From NCBI RefSeq assembly GCF_014174395.1, contig NZ_JABEQD010000020.1, positions 1-47,140 of the forward strand: DNA of 47,140 nt, written 5' to 3'. This document shows, piece after piece, positions 1-12,590 of the stretch. The notes below the pieces were generated by a model. That model searched no databases and had not been told where the DNA came from. It saw nothing but the letters and a program-made list of their open reading frames with translations. Each line of letters starts with the position of its first letter. Position 1 is the stretch's first letter. Source of the DNA: Gluconacetobacter aggeris (GTDB lineage Bacteria; Pseudomonadota; Alphaproteobacteria; Acetobacterales; Acetobacteraceae). A program made the position numbers and the translations under genes.

Positions 1-1
1 C

Positions 2-562
2 GTCGACACGATTGAAAAGGGCGCGCCGGGCTTCAAGAATTATTCTGCTCTTTATGAACAGATGTCTCGGCCGATCGACGCCATGCGGTTCCTGCAATCG
101 CGCAATCTGACCGACACGCAGGGCAACGTGCGCCTGGGCCAACTCGACACGCTGCTGAAGGCGATCCGGCGCGAGAAGGGGAAGCCTGGCTACCGCGAGG
201 CCGACAGCGTGACTGATGAACAGTTGAAGGCGCTGGAGACCCTGCGCGACGACATGCGCTTGGCATCACGCATCGATCTGGGGAAGGCCCGCGGGTCGGA
301 CACCAGCGTCAACATGTTCACGAACAGCAAGCTTCTCGACATGGCCCAAGGGGCGGCCGCAAAAGTGGCCGGGTCTGCCGGCGTTGGCCTCGGCGGCCTT
401 CTGACGGGTGGCTTTGACGGAGGCCTGCTGGCAGGAGGTGCAGCGAAAATGTTCTCTGAAGCGGCCTCAAAGCGAGCGATAGCCCGTGCGGCAGCCACGC
501 GAGACAAGACATTGGATTATCTGGATAACCGCCTTCTCAATCCCTACGGGCGAGGAAACTGA
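2..562 (+). CDS. Probable phage structural protein, C-terminal part (5' end outside window)
   Basis: The reading frame is open to the left edge (it can be read from base 2), so only the last 187 residues or so of a longer protein are present; the ATG at 62 is probably internal. The visible part has a charged, helix-rich N-terminal half (many Arg, Lys, Asp and Glu) followed by a Gly/Ala-rich stretch of about 35 residues (GVGLGGLLTGGFDGGLLAGG-like) that could insert into a membrane, then a basic tail. This architecture resembles the C-termini of large internal virion or DNA-ejection proteins of tailed phages, but I recognise no diagnostic motif, so that is inference. The gene reads toward a terminator and tRNA-Ser, consistent with the end of an integrated element. 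Alternative: a non-phage large protein of unknown role. Confidence 0.5.
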   Translation, partial: VDTIEKGAPGFKNYSALYEQMSRPIDAMRFLQSRNLTDTQGNVRLGQLDTLLKAIRREKGKPGYREADSVTDEQLKALETLRDDMRLASRIDLGKARGSDTSVNMFTNSKLLDMAQGAAAKVAGSAGVGLGGLLTGGFDGGLLAGGAAKMFSEAASKRAIARAAATRDKTLDYLDNRLLNPYGRGN

Positions 563-815
563 CGCCGTGCAAGGTGCGCTCGATCTGCCGGGCGCGCCGC
601 CGGGCGAGAAGGTGGGGGATGAAGGCGCATATCGAGAAGATCGTGAGAAGTGCCAGGAATTCGGGCGGGTCAAAGTGCGGTCTGTCCCCAAAGTCAGTGT
701 AGGACGCCCATTCAAACATCGTGCATGCCAGCGGCACCATCGTCGCGGGCCAGATCGAACCACGCACCCACCAGATTACCCACGCAACAAAGAGGATACC
801 ACCGAACCATGTCAT
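537..815 (-). CDS. Small putative membrane protein
   Basis: A 92-residue frame with protein-like composition: an aromatic-rich hydrophobic N-terminal segment (about residues 3-32, with WVIWWVR), a polar middle with FGDRPHFDPPEF, a second hydrophobic segment (about 52-70) and a basic Arg-rich tail (about 71-81). Two membrane passes are likely. It overlaps the 3' end of the upstream phage-like gene tail to tail. Its ATG overlaps the start region of the plus-strand gene beginning at 809, so the two cannot both have conventional separate promoters and leaders. No clear Shine-Dalgarno sequence precedes it. It could be a real small phage membrane protein or a chance frame; hydrophobic pattern favours real, layout argues against. 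Confidence 0.4.
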   Translation of the reverse strand: MTWFGGILFVAWVIWWVRGSIWPATMVPLACTMFEWASYTDFGDRPHFDPPEFLALLTIFSICAFIPHLLARRRARQIERTLHGVSFLARRD

Positions 816-1126
816 ATGAGCAGGATAATGCAGTTCGTGACGCCAGCACCATGGAAGAATTGTGTGCGGCCATGTCGGGCCAGCCCGGAAGCCCCAATTA
901 TAGCGTCGGCAAGCACATTGCGGAGATTGCCGCTGTCGGTGGCCATAACGAGGTCGAGTTCATGAATCTGCTGAGAGAAAAAGCCCGCGACGGTTTGGCG
1001 ACCATGCTTGGACAAGGGCTTCCGCTTGAGCAGATCAGCGCCGCCATCGTCAATGAAGTCGCCCTCGCCGTCACCGGCCGCGCAATGCTCCGCGCGCGAG
1101 GGACCGGACAAGCTGGGTCCGCGTGA
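809..1126 (+). CDS. Hypothetical protein, possibly phage-encoded
   Basis: A 105-residue protein. I chose the ATG at 809 because an AGAGGA ribosome-binding sequence lies about 13 bases upstream and the upstream extension of the frame (from 650) is low-quality, proline- and arginine-rich sequence. The protein is acidic and mostly helical, without signal peptide or membrane segment. It has no motif I recognise. It is followed after about 75 bases by a strong terminator, so it is the last gene of its transcription unit. Function unknown. Confidence 0.5.
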   Translation: MSYEQDNAVRDASTMEELCAAMSGQPGSPNYSVGKHIAEIAAVGGHNEVEFMNLLREKARDGLATMLGQGLPLEQISAAIVNEVALAVTGRAMLRARGTGQAGSA

Positions 1127-1201
1127 TCTGTGCCCCACTGCTCCACTCTGTATCAGAGGTAGCGCGGTTTCTAAGAGGGATAGCAAGAGGGGTAAGCATT
1201 A

Positions 1202-1230
1202 AGCCGCTTTCGATAAGCGGCTGATTTTAT
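1202..1230 (+). terminator. Rho-independent terminator
   Basis: Perfect 8-bp stem AGCCGCTT (1202-1209) / AAGCGGCT (1215-1222) with a 5-base loop, followed by GATTTTATT. It ends the plus-strand transcription coming from the phage-like genes just before the oppositely oriented tRNA-Ser. Confidence 0.8.
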
Positions 1231-1249
1231 TGTCTGATATTCGGTCGGC

Positions 1250-1340
1250 TGGCGGAGAGAGTGGGATTCGAACCCACGGTACGCTATTAACGTACACACG
1301 CTTTCCAAGCGTGCGCCTTAAGCCGCTCGGCCATCTCTCC
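1250..1340 (-). tRNA. tRNA-Ser (anticodon GGA)
   Basis: Read on the minus strand, the gene begins GGAGAGATGG at 1340 and ends CTCTCCGCCA at 1250, giving a 7-bp acceptor stem and an encoded CCA. The anticodon arm is CACGC-TTGGAAA-GCGTG, so the anticodon is GGA and it reads UCC/UCU. The long variable arm (TACG-TTAATAG-CGTA) is typical of serine tRNAs, and the T arm carries GGTTCGAAT. Length is 91 nt with CCA. Its 3' end faces the phage-like genes, the usual geometry for tRNA-targeted integration. Confidence 0.97.
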
Positions 1341-1469
1341 GGCGCACTGGCGGGGCTGCCGGTGTGGCAGGCCCGTCGGTATGGGGCGGGAACATAGCAA
1401 CAATTCCGGCCGGCGCAAGGGGGAAAGGTGCGCCGGATTTGGGGCCGGCGCGGGTTGGGGTGGTGAGGG

Positions 1470-3287
<1,818 letters not shown>

Positions 3288-3441
3288 AGGCCAAAACCCC
3301 GCGAAAGTCAGCGGGTCGCGCGTAAATTCTCCCGTGGGCCCGGCGCCCGGTGTCCTCGTTCAGGGTCCTGTCAGCTTGATGTGTTAGAGCGCGCTTTCGA
3401 CAGGGGTGGCATCGGGCCATCCGGAGTGCGGGGATGGATGG

Positions 3442-4725
3442 ATGCCAGGGGGCTTGTCGCGGCGGCACGATGCCGAAAAGCCGGGCCTGGGTGCCATTCT
3501 GGCCGTGATCGTGGGGGTGGGTCTGGCCGGGGGGGCGACCGCCGGTCGCGCGCGTGCGGCGGACCTGTCCTTTCGCGATGCCGTCACGGCCGCGTGGGCG
3601 GTCGATCCGGTGCGGACGGAGCTGACGACCAACGGCCAGTCGGCCGATGCGCGGGCCGATGCCGCGAAATCCTGGTTTCCCGGCGGCCCCGTGGTGTCGG
3701 CCCAGTATTTCGACGACCATTTCATCGGCACCAATATCGGTTACACGACCTATGAGGGCACGGTGTCGGTGCCGCTGTGGCTGCCCGGGCAGGGGACGGC
3801 GACGCAGCGTGTGGCGCAGGCCGAATCCGCCACCATCCAGGAAAAGCTGAATGTCGAGCACATGGCGGTGGCCGTGCGCGTGCTGGAGGCGACCGGAGCG
3901 CGGGTGATCGCCCAGCGGCGGCAGACGGTGGCGCTGTCGCTGGTGCAGGCGATGCAGCGGGTTGCCGCCGCCGTGGGGCGGGCCGAACATCAGGGCGAGG
4001 CGGCCGCTGCCGACCGGCAGGCGGCGGATGCCGAGCTGGCGGCCGCGCGGAACGAGGCCGGGCTGGCGCGCGAGCAGGTCGCGACCACCGGCGCGGCGCT
4101 GGAGACGCTGCTGGGGCGGCCGGGGCTGCCGGACATCCTGTCCTATGACGATCGCCTGCTGGCGCGGACGCGCCTGGATATGCCCCAGGCGGTCGAGGAT
4201 AACGACCCGCGCGTGCGGGCCGCCACCCGCGATGTGGCGGCAGCGCGCGAGGGGGTGCGGCTGGCCCGGGCGTCCTTCATGCCCAATCCGGAAATCGGGG
4301 TCGGCGCGATCCATGAAGGGTCGTATGGCAGCCCATGGGACAATCGGGTGGGGGTCCAGATCTCGGTCCCGCTGCCCAGCGAGGCGCGGAACGTGCCGAT
4401 GATGGCCGAGGCCCGCAACCGGCTGGCCGCGGCCGGCAGCCAGGAAGTGCAGGCGCGGCGCATGGTGCGGGTGGAGCTGGCGCAGGTGCGGGCCCGGCTG
4501 GATGCGGCGCGGACGACGCTGGAGGGCGCGCGGGCCTCGGCCACCGCGCTGAACCGGCGGGCCGACGAGATGGAACATTCCTGGCAGGTGGGGGAAACGA
4601 CGCTGATCGAGGCATTGCGGGCGCGGCTGGCCGCCTATAACGCCATTCTGGCGCTGAATTCCGCCGAAATCGGTTGGCATGCGGCCATTCTGCGCGCTGC
4701 CATCGCCACCGGTATGACGCCATGA
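3442..4725 (+). CDS. Outer membrane efflux factor, TolC/CzcC-CusC type
   Basis: About 427 residues from the ATG at 3442 (an in-frame ATG at 3406 is also possible; GGGGATGG lies before 3442). The N-terminus has a hydrophobic core GAILAVIVGVGLAGG and a likely signal peptidase site near ARA-ADL. The mature part consists of long Ala/Arg/Glu/Gln-rich helices arranged as two repeats, typical of the periplasmic alpha-barrel of TolC-family proteins, with more variable strands between for the outer membrane barrel. It would form the exit duct of a tripartite pump. Its stop overlaps the next start (ATGA), so it is the first gene of a translationally coupled operon with the fusion protein and RND pump. 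Confidence 0.9.
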   Translation: MPGGLSRRHDAEKPGLGAILAVIVGVGLAGGATAGRARAADLSFRDAVTAAWAVDPVRTELTTNGQSADARADAAKSWFPGGPVVSAQYFDDHFIGTNIGYTTYEGTVSVPLWLPGQGTATQRVAQAESATIQEKLNVEHMAVAVRVLEATGARVIAQRRQTVALSLVQAMQRVAAAVGRAEHQGEAAAADRQAADAELAAARNEAGLAREQVATTGAALETLLGRPGLPDILSYDDRLLARTRLDMPQAVEDNDPRVRAATRDVAAAREGVRLARASFMPNPEIGVGAIHEGSYGSPWDNRVGVQISVPLPSEARNVPMMAEARNRLAAAGSQEVQARRMVRVELAQVRARLDAARTTLEGARASATALNRRADEMEHSWQVGETTLIEALRARLAAYNAILALNSAEIGWHAAILRAAIATGMTP

Positions 4726-5888
4726 GGCGCCTGCGTGCGGCAATCGGGCTGGCGGCTGCCCTGGCCGGCCTGATCCGGGTGCCCGCCGTCCGGGCCGAGG
4801 CGCCGGCGGGGCTGGAGCCGGTGACGATCGGGGCCGAGGCGCGGCAGGCCGAGGGGGTGGTCGACGGTGTGGCCCGGCCGGGCAGCCTGTCGCGGATGCT
4901 GCCGGTGCTGGCCAGCGTGATGCCGGACGAGACGCGGATCGTGCGGGTGCGGCCGGTCGGTGCGGGCAAGGTGCTGCGGGTGCATGTCATGGCCGGGCAG
5001 CATGTGACGCGCAAGAGTGTGCTGATCGATTATCTGGACCATTCGCTGCATGTCGCGCGGCTGCAATCGGTGCAGATGCAGGCCGCCCTGGCCAGCGCCC
5101 TGGCGGCGGAGGCTGAGGCCGAGGCGGCGTGGAAGCGCGCGCGGGACCTGGCCGGCACCACCGTCTCGCAGGGGGAAGTGCGGCGCCGGCTGGCCGTGCT
5201 GCAGGAGGCGCGCAGCACCGTGGCCGCGCGGCAGGCCGATGTCGGGACCATGACGCATCGCTTCGAGGAGGAGTTCAACTCGATCAGCGAGCGCATCGGC
5301 ACCGGCGGGGACGAGACATCGTCGCTGCTGGCCCCGATTGATGGCATGGTCCAGGAGATGGGTGTGTCGTCCGATGGGGATATCGAGGCCGGGCAGGTTG
5401 CCGCGACCCTGATCGACCTGTCGTCGGTCTGGATCGTGTCCGACATTGCGCCGCAGGATGCCGCCCGGCTGGTGGTGGGCGGGCGGCAGACCGCGCTGCT
5501 GAACGGGCGGCGGATCGAAAGCCGCATCAGCAGCATCAGCGGCGTGGCCGCGCCCGCCACCGGGCTGGTGCGCGTCATCAGCAGCGTGCCCAATCCGGAC
5601 GGTGCGCTGCGCCCTGGCATGATGCTGGATGTGGCGCTGGAAACCGCCGAGACAAAGAGCGGCATCGTGGTTCCGTCCGAGGCGGTGCAGCAGATTGCCG
5701 GCCGCGATGTGGTGTTCGTGCGGAACGGGGCCGACAGCTACCGGCCGGTGCCGGTGACGGTCGGGATCGATAATGGAGACAGCGCGGTCATCGTCTCGGG
5801 CCTGTCGGCGGGGCAGGCGGTGGCCGTCCATGGCAGCTTTGCCCTGAAATCCATGATCCTGCTGGCCGGGATGGGCGGGGACGACTGA
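4722..5888 (+). CDS. RND efflux membrane fusion protein (HlyD/CzcB-like periplasmic adaptor)
   Basis: 388 residues from the ATG at 4722, which overlaps the upstream stop as ATGA; an in-frame TTG at 4674 is less likely. The N-terminus is a cleavable signal (MRRLRAAIGLAAALAG...VRA). A lipoyl-like half motif around GAGKVLRVHVMAGQHV, a coiled-coil hairpin of alternating Ala/Glu/Arg, then the second lipoyl half LLAPIDGMVQEMGVSSDGDI and a beta-barrel domain with LRPGMMLDVALE follow the usual adaptor order. It links the inner-membrane pump to the outer membrane factor. No His-rich N-terminal metal-binding region is visible, so the metal cannot be named. Confidence 0.92.
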   Translation: MRRLRAAIGLAAALAGLIRVPAVRAEAPAGLEPVTIGAEARQAEGVVDGVARPGSLSRMLPVLASVMPDETRIVRVRPVGAGKVLRVHVMAGQHVTRKSVLIDYLDHSLHVARLQSVQMQAALASALAAEAEAEAAWKRARDLAGTTVSQGEVRRRLAVLQEARSTVAARQADVGTMTHRFEEEFNSISERIGTGGDETSSLLAPIDGMVQEMGVSSDGDIEAGQVAATLIDLSSVWIVSDIAPQDAARLVVGGRQTALLNGRRIESRISSISGVAAPATGLVRVISSVPNPDGALRPGMMLDVALETAETKSGIVVPSEAVQQIAGRDVVFVRNGADSYRPVPVTVGIDNGDSAVIVSGLSAGQAVAVHGSFALKSMILLAGMGGDD

Positions 5889-5890
5889 CC

Positions 5891-8959
<3,069 letters not shown>

Positions 8960-8991
8960 GCTGCCCGACCTTAGTGCCAGAAAGGGAAACC

Positions 8992-9660
8992 GTGCGGATC
9001 CTGGTCGTCGAGGATGAAAGGCCGTTGGGGTCGGCGGTGCAGGAGCGGCTGCGCCGCGCCGGGCATGCCGCCGACTGGTTTACCACGCTGGCCGATGCGC
9101 GCGCGGCCCTGGCGGCCATTGCCTATGATTTCCTGCTGCTGGATCTGGGATTGCCGGATGGCAGCGGGCGCGACCTGCTGCGGGAGATCCGCCGGGGCGG
9201 GTCGGCGATGGCGGTGATGATCGCCACCGCGCAGGACCAGATCAGCGACCGTATTGCCGGCCTGTCGGACGGCGCGGACGATTACATCGTCAAACCCTAT
9301 GATTTCGATGAATTGCTGGCCCGGATCGACGCGGTCTCGCGCCGCTATGGGGCGCTTGCCAGCAACCGGCTGGTGCTGGGCGGGGTGGAGATCGACCTGG
9401 GGCGGCGCAGCCTGTCCCGTGATGGGCAGGATGTGGACCTGACGGCGCGCGAATGGGCGGTGATCGAATTGCTGGCGCGGCGGGCGGGGGCGCTGTGCTC
9501 GCGCGAGCAGATCGAGGATGCGCTCTATGGGCTGGGAGAGGAGATCGAGAGCAATGCGATCGAGGTCTTTATCAGCCGTGTGCGCAAGAAGGTGGGGGCC
9601 GGGCTGATCCTGACCGTGCGCGGGCGGGGCTACCGGCTGGCGCGGGAGGGCGGGGCATGA
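8992..9660 (+). CDS. Two-component response regulator, OmpR/PhoB family
   Basis: 222 residues starting at GTG 8992, chosen because AAAGGGAAA lies just upstream and the protein then begins with the canonical RILVVEDE. The receiver domain has acidic pocket E7/D8, phosphoacceptor D51 (in LLLDLGLPDG) and K101 (in VKPYDF). The C-terminal winged helix ends with RVRKKVGAGLILTVRGRGYRL, the OmpR-type recognition region. It lies about 30 bases after the RND pump and overlaps the histidine kinase start as ATGA, so the pair very likely controls the efflux genes, as CzcRS or CusRS do; that link is inference from position. Confidence 0.95.
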   Translation: MRILVVEDERPLGSAVQERLRRAGHAADWFTTLADARAALAAIAYDFLLLDLGLPDGSGRDLLREIRRGGSAMAVMIATAQDQISDRIAGLSDGADDYIVKPYDFDELLARIDAVSRRYGALASNRLVLGGVEIDLGRRSLSRDGQDVDLTAREWAVIELLARRAGALCSREQIEDALYGLGEEIESNAIEVFISRVRKKVGAGLILTVRGRGYRLAREGGA

Positions 9661-11033
9661 GGCGCGATGGCGGAGGATGGAGCCTGGCCACGCGCATCAT
9701 GGCCGGGGTGCTGGTGGTGGTATTGGGTTGTCTGGCGCTGTTGAGCGTGCTGGTGGCGGGTTTTACGCGCTACGAGGTGACGGAGCGGCTGGATAATTCG
9801 TTGCAGGAAGTGGCCGAGCGGCTGGAATTCGTGATTGCCGCCCATGCCGTGCGCCCCGCCGGGGGCATGGTCGCGCTGCTGCCGGAGGTTGGGCCGCGCA
9901 CGCTGGCCTATCAGATCGCGACCCCGGACGGGCAATTGCTGCTGCGGTCGCAGAATGCGCCGACCGAGGCTTTTGTGCCGGTGTTGCGCGGGGGATTTTA
10001 TGACCGGCCGCGTTTTCGCGTCTATGTCGTCAAGGCCTCGGATGGCGGGCATTATATTCTGGTGGGCGAGCCGACCTTCCATCGGCGGGAGGCGGTGCGG
10101 CGGGCGACGCTGATTTCGATCCTGCCGATGATCCTGTTCCTGCCGGCCGTGTGGCTGCTGGTGCGCTGGGTGGTGCGGCGGGCGCTGCAGCCGCTGACAT
10201 CGTTGCAGGCGGAGATCCGTGCCCGTGGCGGCGGCAATCTGGCCCCCATCCCGGCGCTGGATTTGCCGGAGGAACTGTCGGCGATCCATATGGCGGTCAA
10301 CATGCTGCTGGACCGGCTGAAGAAGGCGCTCTCGACCGAGCGGGCCTTTGCGGCCAATGCGGCGCATGAACTGCGCAACCCGATCGGTGCGCTGCTGGCG
10401 CAGGCGCAGATGCTGCGCGAGCAATTGCATGAGCCCGAGGCGCCGGGGCGGGTGGCCGCCATGATCGGGCAGATCCGCCGGCTGGGCCGGATGACGGAGA
10501 AGCTGCTGCAATTGTCGCGCGCGTCGTCGGGTGCCGCGATGGGAGATGACCGGTTCGACCTGATTGCGGTGTTGCAGATCCTGGCGGAGGAATTTGCCGA
10601 CATGCCGCCCGCCTTTCCTGTCGTGACGGTGGATTGCGACGGGATGGAGGCGCTGTTCGCGCGTGGGGATATCGACGCGGCGGGCATCCTGTTCCGCAAC
10701 CTGATCGAGAACGCGGCCCATCACGGCACGCAGGATGCCGTGATCGCCGTCACGCTCTCGCGGGGCGGGGTGGTGGATATCGTCAATGATTGTGCGCCGC
10801 TGCCGGCCGCGATCCTGCCGGGTTTGACCGAGCCCTTCGTGCGCGGGGGGAGTGCCGCCGACGGAAGCGGGCTGGGGCTGGCCATCGCCGCCAGCATTGC
10901 CGGACAGATGGAGGCGCGGCTGGAGATCGCATCCCCGGTGCCGGGGCGCGAGAGGGGATTCCGCGCGCGCGTGGTGCTGATGGAAGCCGTGCCGGTGACC
11001 GAGGGAATCTCCACGCTGGCGTCGCTCCCCTGA
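9657..11033 (+). CDS. Sensor histidine kinase of the efflux operon
   Basis: 458 residues, translationally coupled to the response regulator by ATGA. TM1 is about residues 12-36, a periplasmic sensor loop of roughly 110 residues follows, TM2 is about 152-175, then a HAMP-like linker. The H box is FAANAAHELRNPIGALLAQ with His237. The N box FRNLIENAAHHG and the G2 box GSGLGLAIA are present. The segment between them reads VVDIVNDCAPLP where classical kinases have DxGxG, so the G1 box is degenerate; such variants occur in QseC/TctE-type kinases. A metal-sensing role is inferred only from the operon. The stop is one base from a family A repeat. Confidence 0.93.
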   Translation: MRRDGGGWSLATRIMAGVLVVVLGCLALLSVLVAGFTRYEVTERLDNSLQEVAERLEFVIAAHAVRPAGGMVALLPEVGPRTLAYQIATPDGQLLLRSQNAPTEAFVPVLRGGFYDRPRFRVYVVKASDGGHYILVGEPTFHRREAVRRATLISILPMILFLPAVWLLVRWVVRRALQPLTSLQAEIRARGGGNLAPIPALDLPEELSAIHMAVNMLLDRLKKALSTERAFAANAAHELRNPIGALLAQAQMLREQLHEPEAPGRVAAMIGQIRRLGRMTEKLLQLSRASSGAAMGDDRFDLIAVLQILAEEFADMPPAFPVVTVDCDGMEALFARGDIDAAGILFRNLIENAAHHGTQDAVIAVTLSRGGVVDIVNDCAPLPAAILPGLTEPFVRGGSAADGSGLGLAIAASIAGQMEARLEIASPVPGRERGFRARVVLMEAVPVTEGISTLASLP

Positions 11034-11034
11034 A

Positions 11035-11195
11035 AGCCTGACCGTAAATGCGCGCTGGCGGCGCGTCCTGTGCGCGTTTCCTGCGCTTCGGTGCTCACTT
11101 CCATCAAGGCCGCTCCGCTCCGATGCTCGGAAACCCACGCCGGGCGCGGCCTTCTGGGCCGCTCTCGCTCACCAGCGCACATTTCCGGTCAGGCT
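11035..11195. repeat. Dispersed palindromic repeat, family A, full-length copy A1
   Basis: A 161-bp element whose ends are inverted repeats: AGCCTGACCG (11035-11044) against CGGTCAGGCT (11186-11195), extending to 22 matches in 24. The centre contains GGCCGCTCCG and ATGCTCGG blocks shared with the copies at 34491-34983. It fills the space between two convergent genes almost exactly: one base after the kinase stop (11031-11033) and directly against the LuxR-type gene stop (11196-11198, minus strand). Its likely role is a bidirectional transcript end or a mobile element; no tail of T residues is seen. Confidence 0.85.
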
Positions 11196-12278
11196 CTAAT
11201 TTGTTATGGATATTTTTGTGATGATGGACATCAATTCATTTTGACTGTTTATATTCAATTTAGAAAATATGGTCTTTATCGACGTTCTCGCGCTTTCGTA
11301 CGATATGTTGAGAATATTGGCACTGTCTTTAAGGGATGTCGTCTGACCAAGTATCTGAGCCAGACTGGCCTCTGCGGGAGAAAGCCCCATGGCACGTAAA
11401 ATGTCCCGTACATGACCGTGAGAACCGTTGAAACCGTAAAAGAAGACGGTTTTACATTTATCATTCATTCCCAGGGAATCGACCATCACATCGGGCAGTG
11501 TGATCAATCTTGCAAGCATCTTCCCCTCGTTGGGACTGCTGAAAAAGGCGACGCCCGTATCAGAGGAAAGGGTAATGATTTTCTCCCATTCCCGATGATT
11601 CGACTTTATGTTGAAATGGATGGAGCCTTCTCTGATAAAGAAGAAGCTGTCCTTCAAGTTTTCAAGGAATTTGTTTATAAATATAACCCTATTTTTTGAA
11701 TCGAGAATGCATATTCCGATATTTATTTTGTTGTAAACCATTTCCATTGTTGAGTTGATGGACGTCAAAGATCTGAATTTATCGGATAAGGTAAGACAAT
11801 TCTTGACGTGATTTGAAATAAACGAAATATCGATGCCGTCGTCGTTCTTTCTTTTGTAATGAAGGCCGATCTGGCCGGCTATGGCGTATTCGTTTCCATC
11901 GAGAGAAATATAGCACCGTTCTGTGCTGCTACATCCATATCTGTTCAAAAAATCAACATAATACTCAGAATTCTTAATTTCGTAATCAGATAATATATCT
12001 GTATCCCTTATAATGATATTTCTTCTATTTTGTGGGGAATTCAATCTGTTTTTTGGGTATACGTATTGATAATACTCAACATATTCCTTATCGGAGATTT
12101 TATTTTTGACGGACGATAAAATCTGATCTTGATTATTGACTATTGCCATTGGAACGACAGCAATACTTTCATAATTAAGAAGGCGCGAAAGTTCCGAAAG
12201 AGCGTTCGTCCATTGCTGCGGAAAGGAAGCAGATTCATATAATTGCGAAAGAACTCTATTCAATTCTTTAGGGTTCAT
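11196..12278 (-). CDS. LuxR-type transcriptional regulator with unrecognised N-terminal sensor domain
   Basis: 360 residues. The C-terminal 60 residues form a LuxR/FixJ-type helix-turn-helix: GLSPAEASLAQIL, then SLKDSANILNISYESARTSI and TIFSKLNINSQNELM, matching the scaffold, positioning and recognition helices. The first 290 residues show no clear acyl-homoserine-lactone-binding signature; the middle part (NIGICILDSKNRVIFINKFLE) resembles a PAS fold. The gene is strikingly AT-rich, with Asn, Ile, Lys and Ser codons ending in A or T, unlike every neighbour, so it is likely acquired. It is divergent from glmS-pgaABCD, and a 22-bp dyad stands in the shared intergenic region, so control of that cluster is likely but unproven. 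Confidence 0.88.
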   Translation of the reverse strand: MNPKELNRVLSQLYESASFPQQWTNALSELSRLLNYESIAVVPMAIVNNQDQILSSVKNKISDKEYVEYYQYVYPKNRLNSPQNRRNIIIRDTDILSDYEIKNSEYYVDFLNRYGCSSTERCYISLDGNEYAIAGQIGLHYKRKNDDGIDISFISNHVKNCLTLSDKFRSLTSINSTMEMVYNKINIGICILDSKNRVIFINKFLENLKDSFFFIREGSIHFNIKSNHREWEKIITLSSDTGVAFFSSPNEGKMLARLITLPDVMVDSLGMNDKCKTVFFYGFNGSHGHVRDILRAMGLSPAEASLAQILGQTTSLKDSANILNISYESARTSIKTIFSKLNINSQNELMSIITKISITN

Positions 12279-12336
12279 GCTTGCTTCTGTTGCATTTATG
12301 AAATAAAGACATCGTTATTATTTTATTAAGAATGAG

Positions 12337-12358
12337 TCAAGTCCCAAATGGGGTTTAT
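12337..12358. promoter_or_regulatory. Candidate operator dyad 1 (upstream of glmS and the LuxR-type gene)
   Basis: A 22-bp inverted repeat of form TCAA-GT-CCCAAATGGG-GT-TTAT. The same design recurs at 14466-14487 upstream of pgaA. Size and symmetry fit a LuxR-type dimer site. It lies 59 bases before the regulator start and about 230 bases before glmS. Confidence 0.5.
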
Positions 12359-12590
12359 GGTCGGGGGTCGGCTTCGCCATTCTCGTTGGCAGGAAGTTTG
12401 TACAGGTAATCGTCCCAGAATTGCGGCCCGTTCCATCCCAGGCCTGACATTCCTGGCCGTCTCCGGCCTGGCGGCGCCGTTGCGGATGGTGCGCCGCCCG
12501 TAGTCCCGGCTCATGGAGCGCGCCGGGCCACCGGGATCGGACTGGGCGGACGATTCAAAGGTGCCGTGAACGCGAAGAAGGAAATGACCG
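12359..12590. other. Rest of the regulator-glmS intergenic region
   Basis: About 230 bases without a supported gene. GC content rises sharply from the AT-rich regulator side toward glmS. The only clear signal is the glmS ribosome-binding sequence AAGAAGGAA ending about 10 bases before the ATG at 12591. Confidence 0.5.

Noticed and set aside
11035-11195. Insertion sequence
   Set aside because: Terminal inverted repeats exist, but 161 bp cannot encode a transposase; at most a non-autonomous element.
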